A DNA stretch of 18,815 bases from Candidatus Ribeiella danica (lineage in GTDB: Bacteria > Chloroflexota > Chloroflexia > Chloroflexales > Roseiflexaceae): contig JADKFS010000009.1 of NCBI GenBank assembly GCA_016717335.1, positions 1-18,815 of the forward strand, given 5' to 3'. The notes under the pieces are model-generated. The model made no database searches. It was given only the letters and a program-made list of their open reading frames with translations, and was not told where the DNA came from. The position numbers and the translations under genes were made by a program. This document shows positions 8,281 through 15,878 of the stretch, piece after piece. Within the stretch, counting starts at the first letter, position 1, and every line of letters begins with the position of its first letter.

Positions 8281-8632
8281 TTCGGTGGGGCCGGTGCCGA
8301 TCGCACCAGCCGCTCCGGCACCGGAGTCCGCTGGCGGTCGGCGCCGCTGCCCAAGCCCCCGGAACCAACACACTGCCCCGCGCATCCGCGGCACAGGCGG
8401 TGCGATCGATCGTGCGCCCGTCGTCGCGGCAGTCGGCATGGCCTCGGCGGAGCCAGGTGGTGCGGCGCCACACGGCCACGGTGATGCGGCAGGCCGCTCC
8501 TGCTGGCGTGCCTGTGCCGCCGCTGGCCCGGCCGGGTGGCCCGCGACGCCGCGCCGCGTCAACTCGGTGCGCAGCGCGGCAGCGGTGGTCGGGCTGCGGC
8601 GTGCCGCACGCCGCAGCTCGGTGGGTGACCGC
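8281..8632. other. Gene-poor GC-rich stretch downstream of ssb
   Basis: About 350 bp between the ssb stop and the RHS remnant. It is very GC-rich and open in many frames. On the minus strand a Cys-containing segment (ITVAVWRRTTWLRRGHAD, CAADARGSVLVPG) could belong to a small slipped gene, but no domain, start or ribosome site supports it. I see no convincing gene here. Confidence 0.3.
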
Positions 8633-9078
8633 CTACGCGGCGCGCTTCGTGCGGCGGCGCTTGGGCGCCGATTCGGTCTCCGGCTCCGGCGCGCTCGGCT
8701 CGGTCGCCGCGGCCTGCTCGGCGTCGGCCGACGCCGCGGCGGGTGTCTCCTCCGGCGCGGCGAAGCTGACCAGCACGATCTCGGTCGCCACCAGCACGGT
8801 CCTGTACTGCCGCTGCGCGCCCGCGCCCCAGGCCTGCTGGTCGATCCGCCCGATCACCTGGACGCGCGTGCCCTTCGCGAGCCGGCGCTGGGCGACCTCG
8901 GCCTGCGCGCCCCAGGCGGTGATCTGCCCTGGGTCTTCTCGCGCGCCGCGCCGCTCCCGTCGCTCCAGCGCTCCCTGGTGTACAGGCTGAACGTCACAAC
9001 CAGCTTGCCATTCGGGGTGAACCGTGCGTCCGGTGGGTTGCCGACGAAGCCGCTGAGCTCGAACTGATTGGTCTTCAT
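8633..9078 (-). CDS. ssb: Single-stranded DNA-binding protein (OB fold), frame-slipped
   Basis: This is an SSB-family protein that coats single-stranded DNA during replication, repair or plasmid transfer. The start at 9078 has GAGAAAGG about ten bases upstream. The N terminus reads MKTNQFELSGFVGNPPDARF, then TPNGKLVVTFSLYTRERW. After one slip near 8930 it continues ITAWGAQAEVAQRRLAKGTRV and QVIGRIDQQAWGAGAQRQY, then RTVLVATEIVLVSF, which is the typical beta-strand pattern of an SSB OB fold. The C-terminal tail is Ala/Glu-rich and ends in a basic KRRRTKRAA, without the acidic DDDIPF tip of chromosomal SSBs. That suggests a plasmid- or element-borne paralogue. The span is one base short of whole codons, so a single-base loss explains the break. 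A long inverted repeat lies about 57 bp upstream. Confidence 0.85.
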
Positions 9079-9134
9079 GGTCTGCGTGCCTTTCTCGCCG
9101 TTCGGCGACTGCGGATTGCTGATGGCGCGCACAC

Positions 9135-9247
9135 GCCAGACGGCGGGAAGGTCGCGGTCAAAACGCGTCACTTTCGGCCGCCGAAGGGCAGCGCGCGGCG
9201 CGCGCCGGGCAAAAGTGATTCATTTTGACGGCGGCCGGCCGTCTGGC
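9135..9247. repeat. Long imperfect inverted repeat upstream of ssb
   Basis: The outer arms are exact: GCCAGACGGC (9135-9144) and GCCGTCTGGC (9238-9247). The inner 26-bp arms (9154-9179 and 9207-9232) match at 20 positions, and each carries GTCAAAA followed by TCACTTT. The centre (9180-9206) is GC-rich (GCGCGCGGCGCGCGCC). On each outward-facing strand the arm presents TTTTGAC, a -35-like sequence. The symmetry suggests a divergent promoter/operator pair or an origin-like site controlling ssb. Function is inferred. Confidence 0.6.
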
Positions 9248-9952
9248 AACCTGTGGCGACAGCTCAAACCAGCGGCGCGCGAACGTGGAACGGATCAGCA
9301 GACTCAGGAGGCCAGGCAGGTGCCAGCGCGATCGACGACCACCAATCGGACGAATGTTCAGCGCGATCATGCACCAGCACAGCGTGGCCTGCTGCGCCGG
9401 AGGAACCGCAGCGCTGGCGAGCCGCGCGGATACGGATCAGGCCGCGCGCGACCGGGAAGCAGGCCAGGTGGCAGTGGCCCGTCGTTGACGCACGTCCAGT
9501 GCAGCGGGCTGATCGCGTCGCCAGGAACGGCGGGCAGCGGTCAGCGCACGCGCGGTGTTCAACCGTGGCGCGGGCAGCGGCGCGTGCTGATGGCCGGCGA
9601 TCGCGGTGGAGACCCGCGCGGCGCGTGCGCAGCGACCCATCCTGCCCCGCGCGCATTGATGGCCGTGGCGAAGGCAACGACGCGACAGTTTGGGAGGTGG
9701 ACGCTTCGTGCATGGATGGCGGTGGAGTGATTCGGCCCGGCTGGCGTGGTGCGCGTCAAGCGTCGCGTGATCGTCACGAATAATAATGTGCGTTCTTGAG
9801 CTTGAGTACGTTCTCGGAATTGAAACAATGGCGCGAAACGAGTTCACCCCTTGGCCGAGTGCGCGCCAGCAATGATCACGTATTATCGTCTCAAAGCCCG
9901 CACGCGCATTGCTTATGATGCGTTATGCACATGGACGCGGCTCACATAGCCG
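9248..9952. other. Stretch without a confident gene
   Basis: About 700 bp between the inverted repeat and the tetR gene. Both strands are open in several frames because of high GC content. On the minus strand LNIRPIGGRRSRWHLPGLLS and LLFVTITRRLTRTTPAGPNH look somewhat protein-like, and on the plus strand VACCAGGTAALASRADTDQ does. None has a convincing start, ribosome site or known domain. The part nearest tetR (about 9780-9950) is more AT-rich and looks intergenic. Confidence 0.35.
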
Positions 9953-10516
9953 TCAAGAGGTGCGCAGCTCATCACGTAACTCGTCGGGGCTGATGCGCTT
10001 GTCGAGCAGCGCCGCACAGAGCGCTCGGTGTATCGCCCGGCCACACCGCTGCACCTCCTGATCGCTCGCCTCTGGAAGTTGCCGCTGTAAGTTGACCTCG
10101 AATGCCTGTGCCGTGCCGGTGAGCAACGTCTCGATCACCTCCCAGAACGATTCGGTCCCCAGTTCCAGCGCAGCGTGAAGAGCAGGCCGGCAAAATTCGA
10201 CGTGGCTCACGATCAGATCAATGCCTGCCTTGATATACTGCTGCGAGTCTACCTCTGCCAGGTGCTCGAACTGAGCGTGGAAGTCCTGGCACCTCCTCAA
10301 GATGGCTTCTAGACACAGTCCATGTAACACCAGCTCACGCTTAGTCGGAAAGTAGTGGTAGAGGCCGCCGATGCTCAGACAGGCCGCCGCCGCCGCTTGC
10401 CGCATCGAGAGCCGCCGCACGCCCTCGCGCTCGATCAATGGCGCAACCGCAGTATAAATCTCGCGCTGGCGCGCCAATCGGTCCTCTGGAGGACGCCCTC
10501 TTTTACCGAACAGCAT
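9953..10516 (-). CDS. TetR/AcrR-family transcriptional regulator
   Basis: This is an intact 187-residue repressor-type regulator that would bind DNA as a dimer and release it on ligand binding. The N-terminal helix-turn-helix covers about residues 16-60: REIYTAVAPLIEREGVRRLS, MRQAAAAACLSIGGLYHYF and PTKRELVLHGL, with the family's typical GLYHYFPTK recognition region. The remaining helices form a ligand-binding and dimer domain (ESFWEVIETLLTGTAQAFEV) with no recognisable ligand signature. The ORF is unbroken, in contrast to most genes here. It is transcribed away from a cupin gene across a 190-bp gap that holds a palindromic candidate operator, so it probably controls itself and the cupin unit. 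Confidence 0.88.
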   Translation of the reverse strand: MLFGKRGRPPEDRLARQREIYTAVAPLIEREGVRRLSMRQAAAAACLSIGGLYHYFPTKRELVLHGLCLEAILRRCQDFHAQFEHLAEVDSQQYIKAGIDLIVSHVEFCRPALHAALELGTESFWEVIETLLTGTAQAFEVNLQRQLPEASDQEVQRCGRAIHRALCAALLDKRISPDELRDELRTS

Positions 10517-10597
10517 GCCCGTTTCCTTCAGATAAATCAGCGTGTTATTGCCAAATCAACTGTGTATGTGTCACTATATCACGTAGAGTCCATACTA

Positions 10598-10614
10598 TAC
10601 AGCCAGTCGCTATA
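10598..10614. promoter_or_regulatory. Candidate TetR operator
   Basis: TACAGCCAGTCGCTATA is an imperfect 17-bp palindrome of the form TAyAGCnAnTnGCTrTA, with matching half-sites around a central G. It lies in the divergent tetR-cupin intergenic region, where TetR-family repressors usually bind. No binding data are available. Confidence 0.4.
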
Positions 10615-10662
10615 CCACACAAGAGTTTAGATCAGATTCGATCGAACAAGCTGACAGTCTAT

Positions 10663-10679
10663 GGGAGGAGCGTCCTCCC
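10663..10679 (+). promoter_or_regulatory. Perfect hairpin in the cupin 5' leader
   Basis: GGGAGGA (10663-10669) and TCCTCCC (10673-10679) form a perfect 7-bp stem with a GCG loop. It stands 12 bases before the ribosome-binding site GAGAGGAGG (10692-10700). The TCCTC of the right arm could instead pair with GAGGA of that site, so a translational switch is possible but unproven. Confidence 0.35.
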
Positions 10680-10707
10680 GAACCAGCACACGAGAGGAGG
10701 CACTGCG

Positions 10708-11361
10708 ATGGTCACATCAGGTGACGTGCTCGAACATCCCGTGACGCGAGAGAGGATCATTATTCGCAAGACGGCACACGACACTGGCGGTGAGTTGTTT
10801 CAGGATCTGTATTTACAACCGGGGGCGTTCGTCGCAGCTGAGCATATTCACCCACTCCAGGAGGAGCGCTTCGAGGTCATCGCCGGGACGCTTCGTGGCC
10901 GTGTGGCAGGCAAAGAGTTCGCCAGTGGCCCCGGAGAGACCGTCGTGGTTCCCAGGGGCGCGCCGCACGTCTGGTGGAACGCAGGCGATGACGAACTGCA
11001 CGCGCTGGTGGATCTGCGGCCCGCGCTGCAGATCGAGAGCTTCTTCGAGACCTTCTTCGGCCTTGCCCAGGACGGCAAGGTCAACCCGAAGACGGGCTTG
11101 CCGAATCTCTTCCAGATGGCGCTGGTGATGCGTACCTATCCCAACGAAACCATCCTGGCGCGCCCGCCGCGTATCGTGCAGACGCTGCTGTTTGGCGCAC
11201 TAGCGCCGATCGGGCGGCTGCTCGGGTACACAGGGCGTACGCGTACCCTCATGCCCGGCAGACACGTGCTCGATAAACGGAGGCGATTCTGCGGCGGCGC
11301 TCGTGATCGCTCGCTATACCCGCACATCCGACACGCCTCGCTGTGCTCGCCGGCACCGTAG
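10708..11361 (+). CDS. Cupin-domain protein
   Basis: This is a single-domain beta-barrel protein of the RmlC-like cupin superfamily. The ATG at 10708 follows GAGAGGAGG by seven bases. Cupin motif 1 reads AAEHIHPLQEERFEVIAGTLR (about residues 37-57), with the His-x-His and Glu ligands, in the G(X)5HXH(X)3,4E(X)6G pattern. Motif 2 is GPGETVVVPRGAPHVWWNAGD (about residues 70-90), with the closing His. A conserved tail follows (FFETFFGLAQDGKVNPKTGLPNLFQMALV and RPPRIVQTLLFGALAPIGRLLGY, given here in part). Metal binding is expected; the substrate is unknown. The annotated frame runs to 11361, but the last 45 residues are arginine-rich and unlike the family. A one-base slip near 11240 would give an earlier stop at 11274-11276. 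The gene is divergent from tetR, which probably regulates it. Confidence 0.85.
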   Translation: MVTSGDVLEHPVTRERIIIRKTAHDTGGELFQDLYLQPGAFVAAEHIHPLQEERFEVIAGTLRGRVAGKEFASGPGETVVVPRGAPHVWWNAGDDELHALVDLRPALQIESFFETFFGLAQDGKVNPKTGLPNLFQMALVMRTYPNETILARPPRIVQTLLFGALAPIGRLLGYTGRTRTLMPGRHVLDKRRRFCGGARDRSLYPHIRHASLCSPAP

Positions 11362-11375
11362 CAACAGGATGAGCC

Positions 11376-11760
11376 ATGGGAATATCGCAAATCTTCACTA
11401 TGGAGCGCATGACAGGCACTGTGCTCATTGCGTCCTTCATCTCGTTCGCCATTGGCGGAACGCTGCCGATCGTGGGCGAGAAGGGCAACAGGCGCATGTT
11501 CAACCTTCTCAAGCTGTCTCGGCATTGCGCACAATGCGCTTACGACGGCCCTGCTGCAAGCGCGGGCACCAGATGCGTTACGTGGACAGGTGACAGGTGC
11601 GCTCACGCTCAGTTTCGGCCTGAGTCCGATTGGAGCACTTGGGATGGGGGTGCTTGCCGAGCACATCGGCGTATCGAACGCGATTAGTTGTGGAGCGATT
11701 GCAGCGAGTCTCTGTATTGCGGTGACAATGCTGTCCTATCGCAAGCTCCGCCAACTCTAA
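11376..11760 (+). pseudogene. Membrane protein remnant ending in an MFS transporter C terminus
   Basis: The first part (ATG 11376, after AGGA) reads MGISQIFTMERMTGTVLIAS, then FISFAIGGTLPIVGEKGNRR, with one hydrophobic helix. At about 11500 the frame changes. The second part reads LGIAHNALTTALLQARAPDA, LRGQVTGALTLSFGLSPIGA, GMGVLAEHIGVSNAISCGAI and AASLCIAVTMLSYRKLRQL, stopping at 11758-11760. The second part matches the last two helices of major facilitator exporters (the 'APDALRGQV' loop and 'G.SPIG...G.LAE..G' helix). An MFS protein needs about 400 residues and this has about 125, so most of it is missing. It may be two truncated genes joined by deletion. It lies directly upstream of an insertion sequence, a likely cause. 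Confidence 0.6.
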
Positions 11761-11818
11761 GTCTTTCTCGTGAGGCAATACGCGTACAAAACGAGTTATC
11801 GCTCAACACTACTGTAAT

Positions 11819-11837
11819 AGAGATTATCACGATTTAT
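11819..11837 (+). repeat. IS terminal inverted repeat, transposase 3' side
   Basis: AGAGATTATCACGATTTAT, the exact reverse complement of 12829-12847. The transposase TAA stop (11834-11836, minus strand) lies inside it. The flanking AAT at 11816-11818 matches 12848-12850. Confidence 0.85.
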
Positions 11838-12790
11838 TTACAGAGAGATGGCCACGAACACAGGCGAAGCCGAAAGTTGTGTAACCCACAGCAAACTGCC
11901 ATGACCATATCCCGTGCGGTGTCTTTCCAGAGACGGATCGTGTCTTTCACGATCCGACAGCGCTTGATGCTACAGATGATGTGCTCAATGAACACCCGAC
12001 GCTGGGCAATTGCGCCGTTTTCGGCTTTTTGTGTATCGGTCAGCTCCTTCCCGCGCGGTTTCTTGTGCGGTTGTATGATCACGACCCCTGCGAGCGTAAA
12101 ACCGACAAAACCGAGATCTTAGTAATTCGCTGCCCTCCGGTAACGGATAGGGCGTTTGGTCGGCGATTGGTTTGTCGTGGCGACCTCCTTCGTAGGTGTC
12201 GCTGAGAAACGGGACCGTGCCAGTCGCTGCCCCGAGCAGGACGTTTTTCACCGTATGGCGCTTTTTCTTGCCGCTATACCACGCGCTTTGTTCATCCGGG
12301 TCTTTGGGGCGGGTGATCGGTCGTTCTGTGCCATCGTGAAAAAAGGGAGCGCGGTTGGTGCTGCCGCAGCTACCTGTGGCGCTGTGGCCTCCAGATCGGC
12401 GAGGCGTTGTTGTAGCGCCACAAGGTGGCGTGCCGGCAGATCCCGATATCGCTCAGGGTTTGGTGGAGCACCGGCAAAAGCACATGATCCACTTGTTGGC
12501 GTTCGACTGCGACATCTCGGAACATGGCGCCGTGCGCAACCTGGAGCGCCGCCACCTTGAGATAGCTCAAAATGAACAAGAGACGATCTTCCGGGTGTTG
12601 GCAGCGGGCAGCCGGTGTACTGGCTGTAACGGCGACCGGTGCGCGGCTTGCCCTCCATTGTCCAATCCTGCATGCGGCGCACAAACGCAGCTTCAAAGGA
12701 CGGGACAAACTGCTCGAACTCGTCCACAGTCAAGCTGGTCAAGTCCAAGATTCGGTAGGCTTTCGTCTTGATATCCTGATATCGCACCAT
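11834..12790 (-). pseudogene. IS5-family DDE transposase, frame-slipped
   Basis: This is a cut-and-paste transposase of about 319 residues with an N-terminal HTH_Tnp_4-like region and a DDE_Tnp_4 catalytic core. The start at 12790 (MVRYQDIKTKAYRILDL) has AAGGAGG eight bases upstream. The N part reads LTSLTVDEFEQFVPSFEAAF and, after a slip, EDRLLFILSYLKVAALQVAH and LPVLHQTLSDIG. Catalytic D1 is in HDGTERPITRPKD (about 12300-12340, in the frame after a poly-T run). WYSGKKKRHTVKNVLLG follows. D2 is in TYEGGRHDKPIAD (about 12155-12195), and E is in AQRRVFIEHIICSIKRCRIVK (about 11935-11995). The end reads RLWKDTARDMVM and GLHNFRLRL. All three acidic residues survive, but about four slips split the frame. 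The total length is a whole number of codons, so the net shift is zero. This could be assembly error in a functional IS. Confidence 0.85.
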
Positions 12791-12828
12791 ATGGTTCGCC
12801 TCCTTGCATACAGAGGCAGTAGTATATC

Positions 12829-12847
12829 ATAAATCGTGATAATCTCT
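12829..12847 (+). repeat. IS terminal inverted repeat, transposase 5' side
   Basis: ATAAATCGTGATAATCTCT, exact reverse complement of 11819-11837. The following AAT (12848-12850) is the second copy of the apparent target duplication. It lies 38 bp outside the transposase start. Confidence 0.85.
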
Positions 12848-13003
12848 AATGATCATATCGCACAGTATTGTACGTGAGGCCAGCAGGGAGCCGCCGCGCT
12901 GTGGCATCCACCGTTGCAGTAGCGGGTGGACGCCGTCCCAGCCACCGCTCGCCGCCATCCGGTCAGGCACGGTCGCCCAGCGATCGCGGCGGCGCGCGGC
13001 TGG

Positions 13004-13366
13004 TCACCGCATCGAGGGGCCTGGCAGTGCGCGTGGTACGCTGCGGCGGCCGGTCCAGCCGATCCATGATCGTGCGTGTTGGATGGGCGGGAACGGACAC
13101 ACCCGCACCCGCTGTGGCTCCGCCCGGTGTGATTGGCGCGGCGCCGGCTGCTGGCGGGCTGTCTGCGCTGTTCGGGACCCCACGGTCTCCAGCCCCGCCG
13201 CCGGGTGGTGTGTGTCTTCCGCGCCACCGCGCGCCGCTGGCTCCGGCTCGGATGTGCGGGCGGCTGGAATTGCCGCCGCTGGAGCGGCCACCGGGCACGG
13301 CACGTCCGGGCAAGGTTCGGGCAGGATCGTCGCCGCAGAACGCGTCGCAATGCCTTGTGCGTTCAC
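13004..13366 (-). CDS. Possible Pro/Ala-rich small protein coupled to the replication gene
   Basis: A 120-residue open frame begins with GTG overlapping the stop of the primase gene (GTGA), an arrangement typical of translational coupling. The product (MNAQGIATRSAATILPEPCP, DVPCPVAAPAAAIPAARTSE and onward) is rich in Pro, Ala and Arg and has no recognisable domain. The region is open in all three minus-strand frames because of its GC content, and a neighbouring frame looks equally plausible. The overlap is the only positive evidence. Confidence 0.28.
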   Translation of the reverse strand: MNAQGIATRSAATILPEPCPDVPCPVAAPAAAIPAARTSEPEPAARGGAEDTHHPAAGLETVGSRTAQTARQQPAPRQSHRAEPQRVRVCPFPPIQHARSWIGWTGRRSVPRALPGPSMR

Positions 13367-14582
13367 GTCCCAGGTCGCCGGCGAGAGAATGACGAAGCTG
13401 CGCTGGCGATCGGCGCTGATCTCCGCCGGATCGTCCCGGCGGCAATCAGCTCGCCCTCGCGCCGCTGGATGGTGTCCGTGCTCACGCGGAGCTGCCGCGC
13501 GACCTCACTCCGCGTCCAATCGAGCACGATCCCGCGCGGGTCGCAATCGGCGTAGTGGTGGTACACGTCCAGCAGTTCTTGCGCGGTGACCGTGATCGGC
13601 CGGCCGCCGCGTGCCGGCGCAGGGCCAGCTGATTCGGCCGTCACGCGGGTTGCCGCTGCTGTGTGGCCGGCCGGCGTGTATTTGGCCAGCAGCCGGTCGA
13701 CGTCGCATTGAAAGTGTGCCATGCCACCCGCTGTCGAGCAAATCGGTAAAATAGGTGGCCAGCGCGCGAATCTCGTCGTCGGGATAGCGCGCTCGGAGCA
13801 GCTGGCACACGAAGATCGCCCGCCGCGCGCTGCGGCTGTCGTCACGATAGCCATGACAATCGAGCCCAACGGGCGCATCGGCGAGCAGCTGGCCGAGCTG
13901 CGCGTTCGCGTTGACGAGCGCGTGGAAGCGCGGGCTGGCGGCCAGGGTCGCGCCGTTGGGGAGCCTGATCCAGTCGCCTGCAGATCCGTCATTTGGCGCG
14001 GAGGGTTGAGCGAGGGAACTGGGCACGCAGATCGTCCACGCAGACCGGCGCGCCAGCCGGGCGCGCGATGCGCACCTGCCACGATTGGTGGTGTTTGCGA
14101 TTCCAGCCGCCGGGCAGCCGGGCCAGGTGCACCGCATCAGCACTACAGGCATCCGCGCCAGGACTCGTGTCACGCAATGCGCGCTGCAGCGCGCTGCGCT
14201 CAGTTGCCTCAAGGGGCCGGTCGAGCGGCAGCCAGGACTGGTAGTTGCCGGGACTGCTCTCGACCAGCTCGGCGCCGGCGAGCGCCACGTCGTCCAGCCA
14301 CAGCCAGGCGCAGGGCAAAGCGGTCGCGTAGCCACGGGTCCGTTCGGCGAACAGGCACGGTGCGACATACAGGTTGTACTGGCACTCGGCCAGCGTCTCA
14401 GCGCATTGAACGGCTGCCGTGAACTGTCGCGGCAGCTCGAACCAGGTCTCGCGCAGCGGTTCCATCCGCGGGTCGCCGTCAATCCAGCCAAGGCACAGCC
14501 AGCCGGCTTGGCCGGCGAAACGGGAGGTGAGAAAGGCACGGATGGCGCTCGCGGGTGGGGTGTGTGTTCGTTCCGTGGGCAT
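13363..14582 (-). CDS. RepB-like DNA primase / replication protein, frame-slipped
   Basis: This is a probable replication initiator-primase of a plasmid or integrative element, about 406 residues. The start at 14582 (MPTERTHTPPASAIRAFL) is preceded by GAAAGGAA. The RepB_primase-type domain reads ECQYNLYVAPCLFAERTRGY, then CAWLWLDDVALAGAELVESS (the LDD acidic pair, metal site), PGNYQSWLPLDRPLEATERS, and GADACSADAVHLARLPGGWN followed by RKHHQSW. The GAD, RLPG-x-N and PG-Y motifs match the archaeo-eukaryotic-type primases of RepB. After a slip near 14020 it reads WIRLPNGATLAASPRFHALV, YRDDSRSARRAIFVCQLLRA and RYPDDEIRALATYFTDLLDS. After another near 13725 it reads HFQCDVDRLLAKYTPAGHT and a winged-helix-like end (LDWTRSEVARQLRVSTDTIQ, RREGELIAAGTI) that may bind DNA. 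Stop at 13363-13365. Confidence 0.75.
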
Positions 14583-14665
14583 TGGCGGTTCCTTTCGGTG
14601 CTGCGGCGCCAGCAAGCGCGGTCGCGCGTTCACATCCACCAGACGGGCGCACGCTGCTGTCAACC

Positions 14666-14681
14666 AGCAGCAGCTGCTGCT
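14666..14681. promoter_or_regulatory. 16-bp perfect palindrome upstream of the primase gene
   Basis: AGCAGCAGCTGCTGCT is a perfect palindrome 84 bp before the primase start and just downstream of the small putative DNA-binding gene. Short palindromes in this position are the usual operators of CopG-type plasmid repressors. The role is inferred; triplet-repeat composition alone can also create such a palindrome. Confidence 0.35.
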
Positions 14682-14685
14682 CAAT

Positions 14686-14808
14686 CTACACGTCGTGGTT
14701 GACGGCGGCCGCCCGCTTGGTAGGCTGGTCAGCCGCGTGGCCACGCGGCGGCGCCCGCCATGAATAGTCAGGAATGCGGACGGTATCGGCCCACCCGACG
14801 TCACGCAT
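14686..14808 (-). CDS. Possible 40-residue protein overlapping the upstream gene
   Basis: An ATG at 14806-14808 overlaps the end of the preceding gene (ATGCGTGA), and the frame runs 40 codons to a TAG at 14686-14688. The product (MRDVGWADTVRIPDYSWRAP onward) is unknown and basic. Overlap suggests coupling, but there is no domain and the ORF is short. Confidence 0.22.
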   Translation of the reverse strand: MRDVGWADTVRIPDYSWRAPPRGHAADQPTKRAAAVNHDV

Positions 14809-15123
14809 CGTCGGTGCCAAGCAGGTCGACCCACGCCGACGCGGCGGCACTGGCCGATCGTTCGGCCCCGGCGGCAGCGTTCGGCGCACCGGCCTCCGCC
14901 ACGCCAGCGGTGGTGGGTGCACCCGGCAACCACAGCAGCGTGGCGAGCGACTCGCCCCGCCGCAGCAGGTAGCGACCGCGCAACAGGTCGTAGATGTGCT
15001 GCTGAAGCTCGACCCGCGGCGTTGGGCTTCTTGTGTCAATTCCTCCAACAGCGGGTCATCCGTGGCCAGCCGCAGCTCAATACGGCGAATCCCAGCCGTG
15101 TGGCGCGGACGGGGCCATGCCAC
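14801..15123 (-). CDS. Small basic helical protein, possibly ribbon-helix-helix-like, frame-slipped
   Basis: About 107 residues, probably starting with GTG at 15123 (VAWPRPRHTAGIRRIELRLA); the AGGAG beside it is too close to be ideal, so the start may lie further upstream. A beta-strand-like RRIELRLA is followed by two helices, DPLLEELTQEAQRR and, after a slip near 15010, GVELQQHIYDLLRGRYLLRR. This strand-helix-helix order fits small ribbon-helix-helix (CopG/Arc-type) regulators. The C terminus is Ala-rich and ends AWVDLLGTDDA. It precedes the primase gene on the same strand, as copy-control or partition genes often do. Identification is structural inference, not a family match. Confidence 0.45.
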
Positions 15124-15315
15124 TCTCCTAGCCGCGCAGCCGCGCCCAGGCGCGCTCGGGGATTTGACTACCGATCGCCAGATACCCCTGGGTGTTGGCA
15201 TAAGCTGGCCTGTTTTGGTACTTGGAGATGCGGGATCAATGCGCGCAGCACTGGCGCGAAGTAGTACGCCCCCACCAACCGCTGGATGATAACCATGGAA
15301 TTGCTAGGGAGCTTT

Positions 15316-15878
15316 ATGGCCGACCACTTCGACATTCTGGCGCCACTCTACGATCGCGTGATCGGGCCGCCTGGCCCCGAGCGGCTGCGCGACCTTCTGC
15401 AGCTTCCGGCGGATGGCTGGCTGCTCGCGACGCCGGCGGTGGGACCGGCCGCATCGCGGCGCAGCTCCGCCCGCTGGTCGGCCAGCTGGTCATCAGCGAC
15501 CAGTCGCGGCCGATGCTGCGCCAGGCGCAGGCCAAGGCGGCCGCCGCGCCGGTCCAGGCGCGGGTGGAGCGGCTGCCGTTCCCGGACGCGGCCTTCGCGC
15601 GCGTGCTGGTGGTCGACGCGCTGTATCACTTCGCCGCTCAGCCCGCGGCCATCCGCGAGCTGCTGCGCGTGCTCGCGCCGGGCGGTCGGCTGGTGATTGA
15701 GGAGCCCGATATCGAGCTTCCGGCCGTCAAGCTGGTCGCGCTGGCCGAGCGGCTGGCCGGCATGGGCAGCACCTTCAACCGGCCGGCCACCATCCAGGCA
15801 ATGGTTGCGGCGCACGGCCACACGGCGCGGGTCGAGCGCGACGGGCGTTTTGCGGCGTGGGTCATCGTCGACATATGA
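15316..15878 (+). CDS. Class I SAM-dependent methyltransferase, one frame slip
   Basis: This is a small S-adenosylmethionine methyltransferase (Methyltransf_11-like) of about 188 residues. The ATG at 15316 is chosen because AGGGAG lies just upstream (15306-15311); ATGs at 15286 and 15295 lack one. The N terminus is MADHFDILAPLYDRVIGPPG. After a slip near 15425 comes motif I, DAGGGTGRIAAQL, then motif II VISDQSRPMLRQAQAK, then VERLPFPDAAFARVLVVDAL (motif III/post-I) with YHF, and LRVLAPGGRLVIEEPDIE. This order is that of UbiE-type enzymes. The substrate is unknown. The span is one base short of whole codons, so a single missing base explains the break. The stop overlaps the next start (ATGA), so the two genes are probably cotranscribed. 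Confidence 0.85.

Larger units (their letters stand above)
11819..12847 (-). mobile_element. IS5-family insertion sequence (ISL2/IS427-like), 1,029 bp
   Basis: A complete element with 19-bp perfect terminal inverted repeats (11819-11837 and 12829-12847), one transposase gene, and flanking AAT on both sides (11816-11818 and 12848-12850) that reads as a 3-bp target duplication. A TA duplication with 18-bp repeats starting at GAG fits almost as well, so the subgroup (ISL2 versus IS427) is open. It lies between an MFS remnant and the replication module. Confidence 0.85.

Noticed and set aside
8153..9067. A 304-codon plus-strand frame opposite ssb and the RHS remnant.
   Set aside because: Its composition is typical of GC-rich antisense; the minus strand carries the recognisable SSB motifs.
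9068..9730. A 220-codon plus-strand frame antisense to ssb and beyond.
   Set aside because: Arg/Gly-rich, covers the inverted repeat, has no domain, and runs opposite to a well-supported SSB.
13721..14422. A 233-codon plus-strand frame over the primase gene.
   Set aside because: Antisense to the RepB-like primase; no ribosome site or domain.
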